Translations under genes and position numbers: made by a program
Notes under the pieces: generated by a model
What the model saw: only the letters and a program-made list of their open reading frames with translations
Told to the model about the DNA's origin: nothing
The model's database searches: none
In this document: piece after piece, positions 16,644 to 25,122 of the stretch
Layout of the letters: every line of letters starts with the position of its first letter
How positions within the stretch are numbered: the first letter of the stretch is position 1
Assembly (NCBI GenBank): GCA_900542835.1
Contig: UQPB01000036.1
Location: forward strand, 1 to 35,821
DNA from: an uncultured Pelosinus sp.
GTDB taxonomy: Bacteria > Bacillota > Negativicutes > Sporomusales > Acetonemataceae
DNA length: 35,821 nucleotides
Direction of reading: 5' to 3'

Positions 16644-17085
16644 TTGCTTGCACCTCCCTTTGCAGATAATCCATTAATTCGTTTAACCCTTCTCCCGTAT
16701 GGGCCGATACATAGAAGATCGGCTTGCCGGCGCCGGCCTCGCGCAGGCGGGCCGCCGCCCTGTCCCGGTTAGCCAGGGGATCGTCGATTTTGCTGACAAC
16801 CCCGACTACTGGCCGGGCAAACATGCCGGCAAAACCGGGAGGAAGCGTTGCGTCACAGCGGGAAGCGTCCTGCAGCACTAAAATCAGGCTGGCTTCGGCC
16901 GCAGTTACCATCAGCGCCGAATAGAAACGGGGAATCTGTGCGTATTCGCCGGGCGTATCAATGGCCCCGTCGCTGAATTCGATGCTTTGGGTCTTGGCGG
17001 CGCGGCCGCTGTCGTTATGCAGCGCCTTGATCAGCGAGGTCTTGCCCGCGCCAACAGGGCCGACCAGCATAACCCGCCTGTTCAT
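16636..17085 (-). CDS. pduV: GTPase-like protein PduV/EutP
   Basis: A 149-residue small P-loop protein of the PduV/EutP family. The Walker A motif GPVGAGKTS is at residues 9-17; DTPGEYAQIP is the switch/Walker B region and VSKIDDP replaces the NKxD motif. PduV is reported to lie on the outer shell surface and to influence compartment positioning; EutP homologs have been reported as acetate kinases. Its ATG overlaps the pduU stop (ATGA), so the two are translationally coupled. U-V at the head of the operon is unlike Salmonella, where they lie near the end. Confidence 0.92.
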   Translation of the reverse strand: MNRRVMLVGPVGAGKTSLIKALHNDSGRAAKTQSIEFSDGAIDTPGEYAQIPRFYSALMVTAAEASLILVLQDASRCDATLPPGFAGMFARPVVGVVSKIDDPLANRDRAAARLREAGAGKPIFYVSAHTGEGLNELMDYLQREVQANE

Positions 17086-17423
17086 GATCGCGTCAGCTTA
17101 GGCGCCGTAAACCCCAGTCCGTTGGACAGGAGGTTGATGACTTGGCCCAAAGCCGCCTCAACAGACGAAACCGTTCCGGTCAGAATGACCGAACCGGTAA
17201 AGCGGTCCATAAAGCCGATTTGCACCGCCGCCGTCTTCGTCGCCGCGTCGGCGGCGATAATCGCCGCTTCACAGGGCGTGATCGTTAAAATGCCGATTGC
17301 ACCGACCGTCTGCACGCCCAGCTTTTCGCACAGCTCCCGCTTCGGGTTGGCAATCATGTGTGCCAGCGTTAACTGCTTGCCAGGGACATATTCCTGGACC
17401 ATCCTGGGTTTTTCTCCGGTCAT
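17082..17423 (-). CDS. pduU: Shell protein PduU (circularly permuted BMC)
   Basis: A 113-residue shell protein of the PduU/EutS family, a circularly permuted BMC domain. It has the conserved VQEYVPGKQLTLAHMIANP start, which forms the beta-barrel plug over the pore, and GAIGILTITPCEAAIIAADA in the core. It is the first gene of the pdu operon. The ATG follows GAGGTGAG. The upstream 17424-17648 should hold the operon promoter and regulator site. Confidence 0.95.
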   Translation of the reverse strand: MTGEKPRMVQEYVPGKQLTLAHMIANPKRELCEKLGVQTVGAIGILTITPCEAAIIAADAATKTAAVQIGFMDRFTGSVILTGTVSSVEAALGQVINLLSNGLGFTAPKLTRS

Positions 17424-17461
17424 TGCCTCACCTCGCCATCTGCTCGCTTGGTAACCGCTGA

Positions 17462-17491
17462 TTAAAGGAACCAGTCAAGCTGCACCTTTAA
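17462..17491 (-). promoter_or_regulatory. Candidate operator upstream of the pdu operon
   Basis: A perfect inverted repeat TTAAAGG (17462-17468) / CCTTTAA (17485-17491), with a 16-base spacer, lies 39 bases upstream of the pduU start, in the only intergenic stretch before the operon. It could bind the AraC-type regulator encoded next door, or form weak RNA structure. No convincing -10/-35 pair was found in 17424-17648. Low confidence. Confidence 0.35.
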
Positions 17492-17648
17492 CTAATTAGG
17501 GAAACAGCCGCTTCTCCCTTGAGTAAATCTTGCGTAGGCACCGGAGATAATTGCGGCATTTCCGCCGCTTTGTTCTCGCCGCCGCTGTCCCTGCAAGGCG
17601 TCATGGTAGTTTTCCGCCACAGCTTATGACAGTTTTGCCGCAGGCAGC

Positions 17649-17677
17649 AAAAAAAGACCGTTGCGACAACGGTCTTT
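17649..17677 (-). terminator. Terminator after the response regulator gene
   Basis: On the minus strand AAAGACCGTTG pairs with CAACGGTCTTT (17653-17663 with 17667-17677) around a 3-base loop, followed by a T-run (17649-17655). It ends the two-component operon and isolates it from pduU downstream. Confidence 0.88.
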
Positions 17678-17727
17678 GGGGCGGCGGGATACGGCGCGTA
17701 CGGCACGAAATCCGCAGGATTTTTTTG

Positions 17728-19380
17728 CTATTCGGGTTCAGGCTGGCTTGCCGCCTCGCGTTTGCCGCGCAGTTCCTGACGGTATTGGTTGGGTGTCAGG
17801 CCAACCTCCTGGCGAAAGACCCGGCAGAAGTAGCTGGGGTCCTGATACCCCGCCTCCAAAGCGATCCGGGCCACCGTGCGCTCCGGATTCTGCAGCAGCC
17901 GCTTGGCTCTGTTGATGCGTGATTTAGTTAAAAACTCAACAAAATTGCTGCCTTTTTCACTTTTAAACAGCCGGCTGAAGTAAAACGGACTGAGATGAAC
18001 GGTCTGCGCCACTTCCTCCAGTGACAAATTTTTGTGGCAGTTTTTTTCAATATAACCGCAGGCTTTATTGATGACCCGCGCGTTCATCGTACTCTGATTC
18101 TCCAGCATGTTATCCATAAACTGATCCAGTGTTTCCAGCAGCCACCAGGCAATTCGCCGGCTGTCAGTGCAGTCCATCAACTGATTAATGAAGCTGAAAT
18201 TAAGCAGGGTCAACCGCTCCAGACTGGCGCCGCCCTCAACGGCGGCGCGGGACAATACGACCAGCAGCTCCAGGATGCCGGCTTTGACTGCGGCAATATT
18301 GGCTGGTTTGGAGAAAAGCTCCTGCAGCAGGCAGCCCATCGCTTCCTTGGCCTGCTTGCGGTCGCCGCAGCGGACCTTATCCAGCAGCGTCCGTTCGTAT
18401 TGAAACGGATAATGAAAGGAAGCGACATCAAGGTGGGGAATATCATCAATGTGAATAATCTGGTTGCTGCCGCGGTAGAAGCGCTGACGCAGCGCCTGCT
18501 GCGCCTCCTGGTAGGCCTTGGGCATTTCCAGCGGATTGTCGTAGCTGCGGCTGACGGCGAGGGTCAGGCCAATCTCCAGCTTATCGTTGACCTCCTGCTT
18601 AAGCTGCTGACACAACCGCAAAATTTCCTGTTTGCGGCGCGGCTCGCCGCCGGCGGCGGTTTTCGCTCCCAGCAGAATCAGGATATCGCTGTCTCCAAAC
18701 GGCGTTGCCAGCGCATCGGCATCAATCGCGCCGCAAATTGTCAGATAGACATTCTGCTTGATCAGCTGTTTGTTCAGTTCCGGCTCCGTCCGGGTAAGCT
18801 GACGAAAATCGGCAATATCGGCCAGCAGGACGGCGCAGGGAGATGTATGCAGCCCCAGCAACAGCGCCCGCTCTTGCAGTTGCTCCAGGCCGGCAATATT
18901 GCCGGAGACCAGATCATGCACAAAAGACATCTTCATAAATGGCCGGGCTTCCTCAAGGCGTTTGCGCAACGCCGCCTCTTCCCGCTGTTTTTGTTTGCGG
19001 CTCTCAACCTTTTCGACAACCGCGTGCAGCGTTTTTACCAGTTCTCCCGGACGCACCGGCTTTAGCAGATACTCCACCGCGCCTACCGATAATGCCTGAC
19101 GGGCGTAATTAAACTCGTCAAACGCCGTAAGAATAATCATGATTGTGTCAGGCAGGAATTCCCGGATTGCGGCCGCTGCCTCCAGCCCGTTAAGCTCGGG
19201 CATGCGGATATCCATCAGCACAATATCCGGCTTCTGGATGCAGGCAATCCTGACGGCGCTGTTGCCGTCGCCAGTCTCGCCGACGATCCGCAGCTCCGGA
19301 CAATTATTGTCGATAATATAGCGCAACGCCTGACGTTCAAGTTGTTCGTCCTCTGCAATCATGATTGTTGCCACAGTCAT
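17728..19380 (-). CDS. AraC-family response regulator (YesN type)
   Basis: A 550-residue response regulator. The receiver domain (about 1-120) has E10/D11, the phosphoacceptor D57 (IVLMDIRMPELNG) and the lysine in LLKPVRPGE. A long middle region (about 130-420) is the linker usual in YesN-type regulators. The C-terminal about 100 residues are an AraC/XylS double helix-turn-helix (ACGYIEKNCHKNLSLEEVAQ and RIALEAGYQDPSYFCRVFRQ). It lies 49 bases after the PocR-domain kinase and directly upstream of the pdu operon, so it is the probable activator of pdu genes and perhaps pduN and the alcohol dehydrogenase. The ribosome binding site is AGAGGAGAT. Confidence 0.92.
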   Translation of the reverse strand: MTVATIMIAEDEQLERQALRYIIDNNCPELRIVGETGDGNSAVRIACIQKPDIVLMDIRMPELNGLEAAAAIREFLPDTIMIILTAFDEFNYARQALSVGAVEYLLKPVRPGELVKTLHAVVEKVESRKQKQREEAALRKRLEEARPFMKMSFVHDLVSGNIAGLEQLQERALLLGLHTSPCAVLLADIADFRQLTRTEPELNKQLIKQNVYLTICGAIDADALATPFGDSDILILLGAKTAAGGEPRRKQEILRLCQQLKQEVNDKLEIGLTLAVSRSYDNPLEMPKAYQEAQQALRQRFYRGSNQIIHIDDIPHLDVASFHYPFQYERTLLDKVRCGDRKQAKEAMGCLLQELFSKPANIAAVKAGILELLVVLSRAAVEGGASLERLTLLNFSFINQLMDCTDSRRIAWWLLETLDQFMDNMLENQSTMNARVINKACGYIEKNCHKNLSLEEVAQTVHLSPFYFSRLFKSEKGSNFVEFLTKSRINRAKRLLQNPERTVARIALEAGYQDPSYFCRVFRQEVGLTPNQYRQELRGKREAASQPEPE

Positions 19381-19429
19381 ATCTCCTCTTGCCTTCCTGG
19401 CGCCCTGGCCACATTATCGATCCAAGGCG

Positions 19430-20659
19430 CTACGTCTTCACACTGTAAGGCAGGCAGATCGACACCTCGGTGCCCTCTCCCAGCCGGCTTTCCACCCGCA
19501 GGCCGAATTGCGGGCCAAAATATTGCATAATCCGCTTGTGGACATTGATCATACCGAGTCCGGTCGACTGCCCCTTTGACGTCCGCTTCTCAGACATGAA
19601 GATCGCCTGAATCCGGTCGGCGGCAATGCCGACACCGGTATCGGCAACGGTAATCACCACCTTGTCGCCGACGCCGCGGCCGGTAATATGAACCGAACCG
19701 CCGTCCTTCTTCGGCTCAAGGCCGTGAATAATCGCGTTTTCCACCAGCGGCTGCAGGCTCAGCGCCGGAATACAGATGTTTTTGAGCGATTCGTCGACAT
19801 GAATGAACGGCTGCACCCGGTCGCCGAAACGAACCTTCTGAATGGTCAGGTAATCGGTTATTGATTTGACTTCCTCTTCCAGCGTTCGCAGTTCCTCGAT
19901 ATCGCGCAGATTATTGCGCAGCAGATCAGATAACGCGTAGACGATCTCCTGCGTCTGCGCCGCCCCCTCCAGCATTGCCAGACGGGCAATGGTATTCAGC
20001 GTGTTGAACAGGAAATGCGGGTTTACCTGCGACTGCAGCGCCTTCAGTTCAGCCGCCCGCAGCAGGTTCTCCAACTCCGCTTTGGCCTTGATTTCCGCCA
20101 TCAGCTGCTTTTGTGTAATATTGGCCACGCCGACTTTAACAATATAATTGGTGACGATATACATCAGGTCGGCGGCGGCCTTGACCTTATTTTCAGGAAC
20201 AATTTCCACCGCCTCAAAATGCGCGGTCAGCAACGCGGCATCCAGCCCCATCCCGGTCGTATGCGCAAGCAGCTCTTCCCTGACGCTGTTGCCGGCCCCT
20301 GCCAGCAGCACCTGTCCCGCCAGCAGCGCCCCCACGTACTCATTCTGCACAATAATCGGAGCCGCCAGATCGGTCAGGCCGCAATGACAGTGGTAAACGA
20401 CCGGACGCTGCAACTCCATGGCTGTTCGGCCGCCGCGGTCGTCGCAGTGCATGCAGCGGGCAAGGCCTTCGGGATCAGAGCGAAGATAGTGGCAAAAACG
20501 GGAAAAATTGCTTGGCACCGTAATCGGCTTGCCGTTGGCGTCGACAATAACCGCCGCCAGTCCGGTCGCTTCCGAATACTTATCCTGTATCTCCTGCAGT
20601 ACTTGGATATCGACAAGCTCATCCAAAGAAAATCGGCTGATATTTTGCACCGCATCCAC
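19430..20659 (-). CDS. PocR-domain sensor histidine kinase (LytS-type)
   Basis: A 409-residue cytoplasmic sensor kinase with no membrane segment. The N-terminal about 175 residues form a PocR sensory domain with cysteines C56, C69, C72, C91 and C93 (ARCMHCDDRGG, YHCHCGLTD); this domain is named after the Salmonella pdu/cob activator and is thought to bind small diols. A coiled linker leads to the His_kinase box with H215 (QSQVNPHFLFNTLN) and an HATPase domain (ENAIIHGLEPKKDGG, ADTGVGI, GLGMINVHKRI). In Salmonella PocR fuses this sensor to AraC DNA binding; here the two functions are split into kinase and regulator. The start is GTG: 20659 touches the AGGGGG site, and GTG 20650 has better spacing. 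Confidence 0.92.
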   Translation of the reverse strand: MDAVQNISRFSLDELVDIQVLQEIQDKYSEATGLAAVIVDANGKPITVPSNFSRFCHYLRSDPEGLARCMHCDDRGGRTAMELQRPVVYHCHCGLTDLAAPIIVQNEYVGALLAGQVLLAGAGNSVREELLAHTTGMGLDAALLTAHFEAVEIVPENKVKAAADLMYIVTNYIVKVGVANITQKQLMAEIKAKAELENLLRAAELKALQSQVNPHFLFNTLNTIARLAMLEGAAQTQEIVYALSDLLRNNLRDIEELRTLEEEVKSITDYLTIQKVRFGDRVQPFIHVDESLKNICIPALSLQPLVENAIIHGLEPKKDGGSVHITGRGVGDKVVITVADTGVGIAADRIQAIFMSEKRTSKGQSTGLGMINVHKRIMQYFGPQFGLRVESRLGEGTEVSICLPYSVKT

Positions 20660-20802
20660 CCCCTTGTGTCAAACCATCTTGCAAGCAATTACAAGAAAAT
20701 TTTGCACATTGTCAGTGAAATATTGGGCAAAACATAAACAAAATCCTGTTAATAGCAAAAAAATACCATTTTAAAGCAAGCCTATCCATGTGTTAAAGGC
20801 GA

Positions 20803-21828
20803 TCAGGCCAGCCGCTGCGGCGCCGGCGGTGAAAGCGGAAAATCCTCCAGTCTGGCCATATGGGTGATCGTATAATGCATCGTCTTCAGCAGCGATGCCA
20901 TCAGCACTGCGCCGCTGCCCTCACCTAATGCCAGCTCCGCCCGGATCGGGGCATCGGTGGCGGCAATATTGCCCAGCAGCAGCGCATAAGTCATGCCGGG
21001 TTCCCGCGACAGGTGCGACGGCAGGGAAAACGCCTCGACGCCGCGGTCGATCTGGGCGGCGCAGGCATAGGCAACGGCAGTGATGAACCCGTCAATAACA
21101 AACGGCAGCCGCTGCCGGGCGCATTCCAGCATGGCGGCACAGATGGCGGCAATATCAAAACCGCCCACACAGCGGATTATATCCCGGGCAGTCCGCATCA
21201 GCGGCTTATGCAGTTCGACCCCCTTGGCCACAACAATCCGTTTGCGTTTAAGCACGGCGTCATCATCCACCGACGCGCCGTAACCGACGATAAACTCCGG
21301 CAGAATTCCGGTCAACGCGTGCAATACCGCCGCCGAAGTGGTGGTGTTGCCAATACCCATTTCCCCCAGCGAAATCAGATTATAGCCGTCTTTTGCCGCC
21401 TGCGCCGCCATTTCCCGGCCGGCAGACCAGGCCCGCTCAAACTCATCGGCAGTCATGGCCGGCTCTTTTAAAAAGTTTTTGGTTCCGGCGGCGACTTTGC
21501 GGTCAAGCCCCACTGCCTGACGCTGTTTAACACCGACGTCAACCACAGCGTAGGGTATGCCGCTGCAGTGGCAGAAGCAGCTGATCGTCGCTTTTCCCGC
21601 CACCATGTTCTGCGCCTGCAGATAGGTGATGTCCGCCGGATAGCTGACAACCGCTTCCTCGACGACGCCGTTGTCAGCGGCAAAAATCAGGTGATAGGGT
21701 TTGCATTCCGGCTGCAGCTCTCCCCAGGCGAGCAGCATTTTGCGCAGGTGCTTTTCCAGCAGCCCCAGACTCTTGGGCGGTTTCGCCGCTCCCGTAAGCA
21801 ATTGATCCACCACTTCCTGATATTCCAT
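20803..21828 (-). CDS. cobT: Nicotinate-nucleotide:dimethylbenzimidazole phosphoribosyltransferase
   Basis: A 341-residue CobT, activating the lower-ligand base of cobalamin as alpha-ribazole phosphate. The catalytic glutamate is in ALGEGSGAVL near the end; GEMGIGNTTTSAAV and the FAADNGV segment are conserved. ATG 21828 is chosen because it is 7 bases from AGGAGG; ATG 21834 is almost on the site. It is preceded by a cobalamin riboswitch. No terminator is evident in the 144 bases before the PocR kinase, so readthrough into the sensor genes is possible. Confidence 0.95.
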   Translation of the reverse strand: MEYQEVVDQLLTGAAKPPKSLGLLEKHLRKMLLAWGELQPECKPYHLIFAADNGVVEEAVVSYPADITYLQAQNMVAGKATISCFCHCSGIPYAVVDVGVKQRQAVGLDRKVAAGTKNFLKEPAMTADEFERAWSAGREMAAQAAKDGYNLISLGEMGIGNTTTSAAVLHALTGILPEFIVGYGASVDDDAVLKRKRIVVAKGVELHKPLMRTARDIIRCVGGFDIAAICAAMLECARQRLPFVIDGFITAVAYACAAQIDRGVEAFSLPSHLSREPGMTYALLLGNIAATDAPIRAELALGEGSGAVLMASLLKTMHYTITHMARLEDFPLSPPAPQRLA

Positions 21829-21865
21829 TGCCATTCCTCCTCTTGAACCTGTTAAAAATCAATAT

Positions 21866-21907
21866 GCAGGCAGTACCCCAGCCCAAAAAGGCTAGAGTTC
21901 TGCCTGC
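21866..21907 (-). terminator. Riboswitch expression-platform hairpin
   Basis: GCAGGCAG (21900-21907 side) pairs with CTGCCTGC (21866-21873 side), with a further AGCC/GGCT inner pairing, and is followed on the minus strand by ATTGATTTTTAA just before the cobT ribosome binding site. Its place, 57 bases after the cobalamin aptamer, fits a B12-controlled intrinsic terminator. The alternative antiterminator pairing was not worked out. Confidence 0.6.
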
Positions 21908-21963
21908 ACGCAAAACAAGTCCCTATCCTTCTGGCATTACCCCTGGCGCGGAGGAAAAGTCAG

Positions 21964-22130
21964 CCATACAGGCAGGTCTCCTGGCTACGGATCATCATCC
22001 GGCTGCGCCTTCCCGCGGACGGTGGCAAATGCAGACAAACTCCCCGATTACAGTGGCGCGACCGCGTCGTTTCAGAATCCGGCGATTCTTCCGATCTTCC
22101 CTATTCTCCCGGCAACGGGCACCTGTATGG
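21964..22130 (-). promoter_or_regulatory. Cobalamin (B12) riboswitch
   Basis: The minus strand shows the conserved AdoCbl aptamer elements in order: ACAGGTGCCCG at the 5' side, GGGAGAATAGGGAA, CGCCACTGTAAT, CGGGAAGGCGCAG, and the B12 box AGCCAGGAGACCTGCC at the 3' side. The closing stem P1 pairs CCATACAG (22123-22130) with CTGTATGG (21964-21971), 8 perfect pairs. Located upstream of cobT, it should lower cobT expression when cobalamin is abundant. Confidence 0.93.
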
Positions 22131-22241
22131 TGGCGTATATGAAATTATGGCTTCGATTTCGCTGCCGTCAGCCGATCTCCTGCCGGCTGCAGCCTGTTCC
22201 GCAAAATAGTACCGCAGGCAGTTAAAAAAATCCTGTCGCAG

Positions 22242-22850
22242 TCACCGCAAATGGCTGGTATCGTTCCACACGGCCAGCGTCCATGCCCCCGCCTGGTGCC
22301 GCAAAATATTCACAGCCGCCGCATCCTGCTCAAGCCGCCACATCCGCTGCGCCGGCAGCGCCAGTGCGTGGCACAGCAGCAGCCGGATCGGGCCGCCGTG
22401 AGTAACCACCGCCACATTCCGCTGCGGCGCCGCTTTCAGGACAGCCGTCAGCGCCGCCACTGCCCGGCGCCGCACCTCCAGAGCGCTTTCGCCGCCGGGC
22501 GGACGCAGGCGGCCGGGATTTTCATACAGGCGCGGCAGCAGCGCCGGCCAATCCCGCATAATTTCCGCGTACGACAGGCCTTCCCATTGGCCGAAATCAA
22601 TTTCGCGCAGTCCGCTGTGCTGCTGCACCGGCAGACCGTGCGCAGCGGCAATGAGCGCGGCGGTCTCACGTGACCGCGCCAGATCGCTGCTGACAACCGC
22701 TCCGATCGCCTCGCCCGCCAGCCGCCTGGCCAGCGCCTCCGCCTGTCTGAGGCCGGCCCCGTTCAAGGGGATGTCACTGTGTCCCATATATTTGCCGCCG
22801 GTGTTCCAGTCGGTCTGGCCGTGCCGGATCAGAAATACCGTTTGCTGCAT
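22242..22850 (-). CDS. cobC: Alpha-ribazole phosphatase (histidine phosphatase family)
   Basis: A 202-residue histidine phosphatase: FLIRHGQTDWN with catalytic H9, second-half GESALEVRRRA, and VVTHGGPIRLLL with the second histidine. The HFD position between cobS and cobT points to CobC, which dephosphorylates alpha-ribazole-5'-phosphate (or adenosylcobalamin phosphate). By sequence alone it could be any phosphoglycerate mutase-like phosphatase. It lies 48 bases after cobS, with ribosome binding site GGAGGTGAG. Confidence 0.88.
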   Translation of the reverse strand: MQQTVFLIRHGQTDWNTGGKYMGHSDIPLNGAGLRQAEALARRLAGEAIGAVVSSDLARSRETAALIAAAHGLPVQQHSGLREIDFGQWEGLSYAEIMRDWPALLPRLYENPGRLRPPGGESALEVRRRAVAALTAVLKAAPQRNVAVVTHGGPIRLLLCHALALPAQRMWRLEQDAAAVNILRHQAGAWTLAVWNDTSHLR

Positions 22851-22898
22851 TGCCTCACCTCCACTCCGCTGCCAAATCCGTCATTAAACGCAACGTTG

Positions 22899-23663
22899 TC
22901 AGGCAACCAGCGCCGGCCCTGCCAGGACAAAAGCCAGCAGTGTCAACACCTCGGCAATTTCGATAATGGCGCCGTAGACATCGCCGGTAAGTCCATCCAG
23001 CTTGCGGTTAAACCAGCCGGCGACACCCCAGGACACGAGCAGTACCGCCGCGCCGGTTAAAACAGCGCCAGTGCCGATACAGGCCAGCAGCAGCGTGGTC
23101 AGCGCCGCAGCCACAGCCAGATTGCCGCCGCAGGCGCTGTCATGAAAGCTTTTGCCCAGACCCTCCCGGCGCGCATAGGGGAAGCCGTAGATTGCCGCCA
23201 CGGCTGCCATGCGGCCAACGACCGGCGCCGTCAACAGCGCCGCCGGCAGCAGCGACGGCGGCATATCCAGCAGCAGCGAGTAGCGCGTCAGCAGCAGCAG
23301 GCAAAACCCGATTACGCCAAACGCCCCGACCCGGCTGTCCTTCATAATCTCCAGCATCTGCTGCCGCGGCCGGCCGGAAAACACGCCGTCCAGTGTATCC
23401 ATGAAGCCATCGCAGTGCAGGCCGCCGGTTACCAGAATGCCGGCTGTCACCAGCAGGGCTGCGGCGGCATGCTCCGGCGCGGCGGCTGGAAGCTGCAGCA
23501 GTTGGTCAAGCGCGGCCAGCAGCAGGCCGATCAGCCCCCCGACCAGAGGAAACAGCCGGGCACTCCTGCCAAACGCCGCCTGCGACCATTCCACCTGCGG
23601 CAGAGCCGGCAGCCGGGTCAGAAACTGCAACGCCCTGATAAAGTCATCCAGCAACAGCCGCAT
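22899..23663 (-). CDS. cobS: Adenosylcobinamide-GDP ribazoletransferase
   Basis: A 254-residue CobS integral membrane enzyme joining alpha-ribazole to AdoCbi-GDP. The start FIRALQFLTRLP is typical, and the metal-binding signature GGLHCDGFMDTLDGVFSG is intact, with several hydrophobic helices. I set the start at ATG 23663, 9 bases after AGGAGGC; the frame is open 14 codons further but lacks a site there. CobU, the usual neighbour, is not in this window. It is divergent from the alcohol dehydrogenase. Confidence 0.94.
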   Translation of the reverse strand: MRLLLDDFIRALQFLTRLPALPQVEWSQAAFGRSARLFPLVGGLIGLLLAALDQLLQLPAAAPEHAAAALLVTAGILVTGGLHCDGFMDTLDGVFSGRPRQQMLEIMKDSRVGAFGVIGFCLLLLTRYSLLLDMPPSLLPAALLTAPVVGRMAAVAAIYGFPYARREGLGKSFHDSACGGNLAVAAALTTLLLACIGTGAVLTGAAVLLVSWGVAGWFNRKLDGLTGDVYGAIIEIAEVLTLLAFVLAGPALVA

Positions 23664-23897
23664 TGGCAACACGCCTCCTCTTATACCGGTCCAAACTGTT
23701 ACCAAAAAACTTCCCTCCCGCCAGCGGCAATTCCTCTTCCATTTCCAGAAAAAGCAAGATCGTCATGTATGTCGATAAAATACTGACATCCGCGTTGATG
23801 CTGCCGCCGTTCCGGCTGCGGAGCCTGCAGGCTGTGGGACGCATTGCCCAAGCCTGTCAATTTTTTGCTCACCTTGCCGGTTACGGCGGCGGCAGGC

Positions 23898-23926
23898 TTG
23901 CCAGCGGCAGCCGAACATGCTATGTT
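23898..23926 (+). promoter_or_regulatory. Possible promoter of the alcohol dehydrogenase
   Basis: TTGCCA (23898-23903) and TATGTT (23921-23926) are separated by 17 bp, 31 bases before the dehydrogenase start. The match is moderate. Confidence 0.4.
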
Positions 23927-23956
23927 GAAAAAAATGGTCTGCGGAGGCACAGCAGC

Positions 23957-25114
23957 ATGAAAAAAATCTATGAGTATTTTATGACGCCCATCAGCATCCT
24001 GGGCGTGAATTGCCTGGAACGGATCGCGGCATACATTAAGCCAATGCACTTTCGCAAAGCGTTGATTGTCAGCGACGCGGCACTGGTGCAAACCGGGCTG
24101 GTCAACCAGCTGCTGACTGTCCTGGAGAAAGCCGGCATCTTTTATATTATTTATGACGACGTCTCGCCCAATCCGACGGTGGCACAGGTAAATTACGGGC
24201 TGAAGCTGTACTGTGATAACGGCTGCGATTTTGTTATTTCCTTCGGCGGCGGTTCACCCCATGACTGCGGCAAGGCAATCGCGCTTTTATCGACAAACGG
24301 CGGCGAAATCGCCGACTATGAGGGACTAAACAAAGTGAAAAAGGCGGCCGCGCCGCTGATAGCCGTGAATACCACCGCCGGCACCGGCAGCGAGCTGACC
24401 CGTTTTTGCGTGATTACTGATGAAAGCCGCCATGTAAAGATGACGATTAATGACTGGCACATCACTCCCTGCATTGCCGTAAATGATGCCGCTCTCATGA
24501 CCGGCATGCCGCCGGCGCTGACCGCGGCTACAGGGGCGGACGCCCTGACACATGCCATTGAAGCCTACGTGTCGACCGCCGCGACGCCGGTAACAGACTG
24601 CAAGGCGTTAAAGGCGGCACAGCTGGTTATGGCCCATCTGACCGCAGCTTACCGCGACGGGGACGATCTGGCGGCCAGGGAAGGAATGATCTTTGCTGAA
24701 TACCTGGCGGGAATCGCCTTCAACAATGCCAGTCTGGGTTACGTTCACGCCATGGCCCATCAGCTTGGCGGCATGTACAACCTGCCGCACGGCCTGTGCA
24801 ACGCACTGTTGCTGCCGGCAGTCATGGAATTCAACCTGCCGGCGGCAGCGAAAAGATACGCGGAGCTGGCGCAGGCACTTGGCATTGATACCGCCGGCCA
24901 TGACGATGAAACGGCTGCCCGGCTGGCCGTGGAAAAAGTCCGTTCGCTGCTGGCGGAGCTGAAGCTGAACAAACGCCTGCATGAGCTTAAAGGCTTTGAT
25001 GCCGCCGATATCCCCCAAATGGCGGCGAATGCCCTGCTGGACGTCTGCGCCCTGACCAATCCCCGCCAGTCCGGGGCGGGTGAGCTGGAGGCGCTTTACC
25101 GCTCCCTGATTTGA
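23957..25114 (+). CDS. Iron-containing alcohol dehydrogenase (DhaT/PduQ-like)
   Basis: A 385-residue group III iron-dependent alcohol dehydrogenase, close to 1,3-propanediol dehydrogenase DhaT along its length. The NAD-binding GGGSPHDCGKAIAL (98-111) and iron ligands D195, H199 (ADALTHAIEAY), H264 (GYVHAMAHQLGG) and H278 (LPHGLCNALLLP) are all present. It would reduce propionaldehyde to 1-propanol (or 3-hydroxypropionaldehyde to 1,3-propanediol), regenerating NAD+, the job of PduQ, which is absent from the main operon. The ATG at 23957 follows GGAGG; the open frame upstream to 23663 is antisense to cobS and not coding. No targeting helix is seen at its N-terminus. Confidence 0.92.
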   Translation: MKKIYEYFMTPISILGVNCLERIAAYIKPMHFRKALIVSDAALVQTGLVNQLLTVLEKAGIFYIIYDDVSPNPTVAQVNYGLKLYCDNGCDFVISFGGGSPHDCGKAIALLSTNGGEIADYEGLNKVKKAAAPLIAVNTTAGTGSELTRFCVITDESRHVKMTINDWHITPCIAVNDAALMTGMPPALTAATGADALTHAIEAYVSTAATPVTDCKALKAAQLVMAHLTAAYRDGDDLAAREGMIFAEYLAGIAFNNASLGYVHAMAHQLGGMYNLPHGLCNALLLPAVMEFNLPAAAKRYAELAQALGIDTAGHDDETAARLAVEKVRSLLAELKLNKRLHELKGFDAADIPQMAANALLDVCALTNPRQSGAGELEALYRSLI

Positions 25115-25122
25115 CCGGATAC

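Noticed and set aside
17488..17706. Open frame upstream of pduU (minus), with an internal ATG at 17604
   Set aside because: It overlaps the regulator's terminator, has only a weak ribosome binding site, and the peptide looks unstructured. A leader peptide cannot be excluded but is not supported.
23663..23956. N-terminal extension of the alcohol dehydrogenase
   Set aside because: It has no ribosome binding site, starts at the cobS start on the other strand and matches no part of the family.
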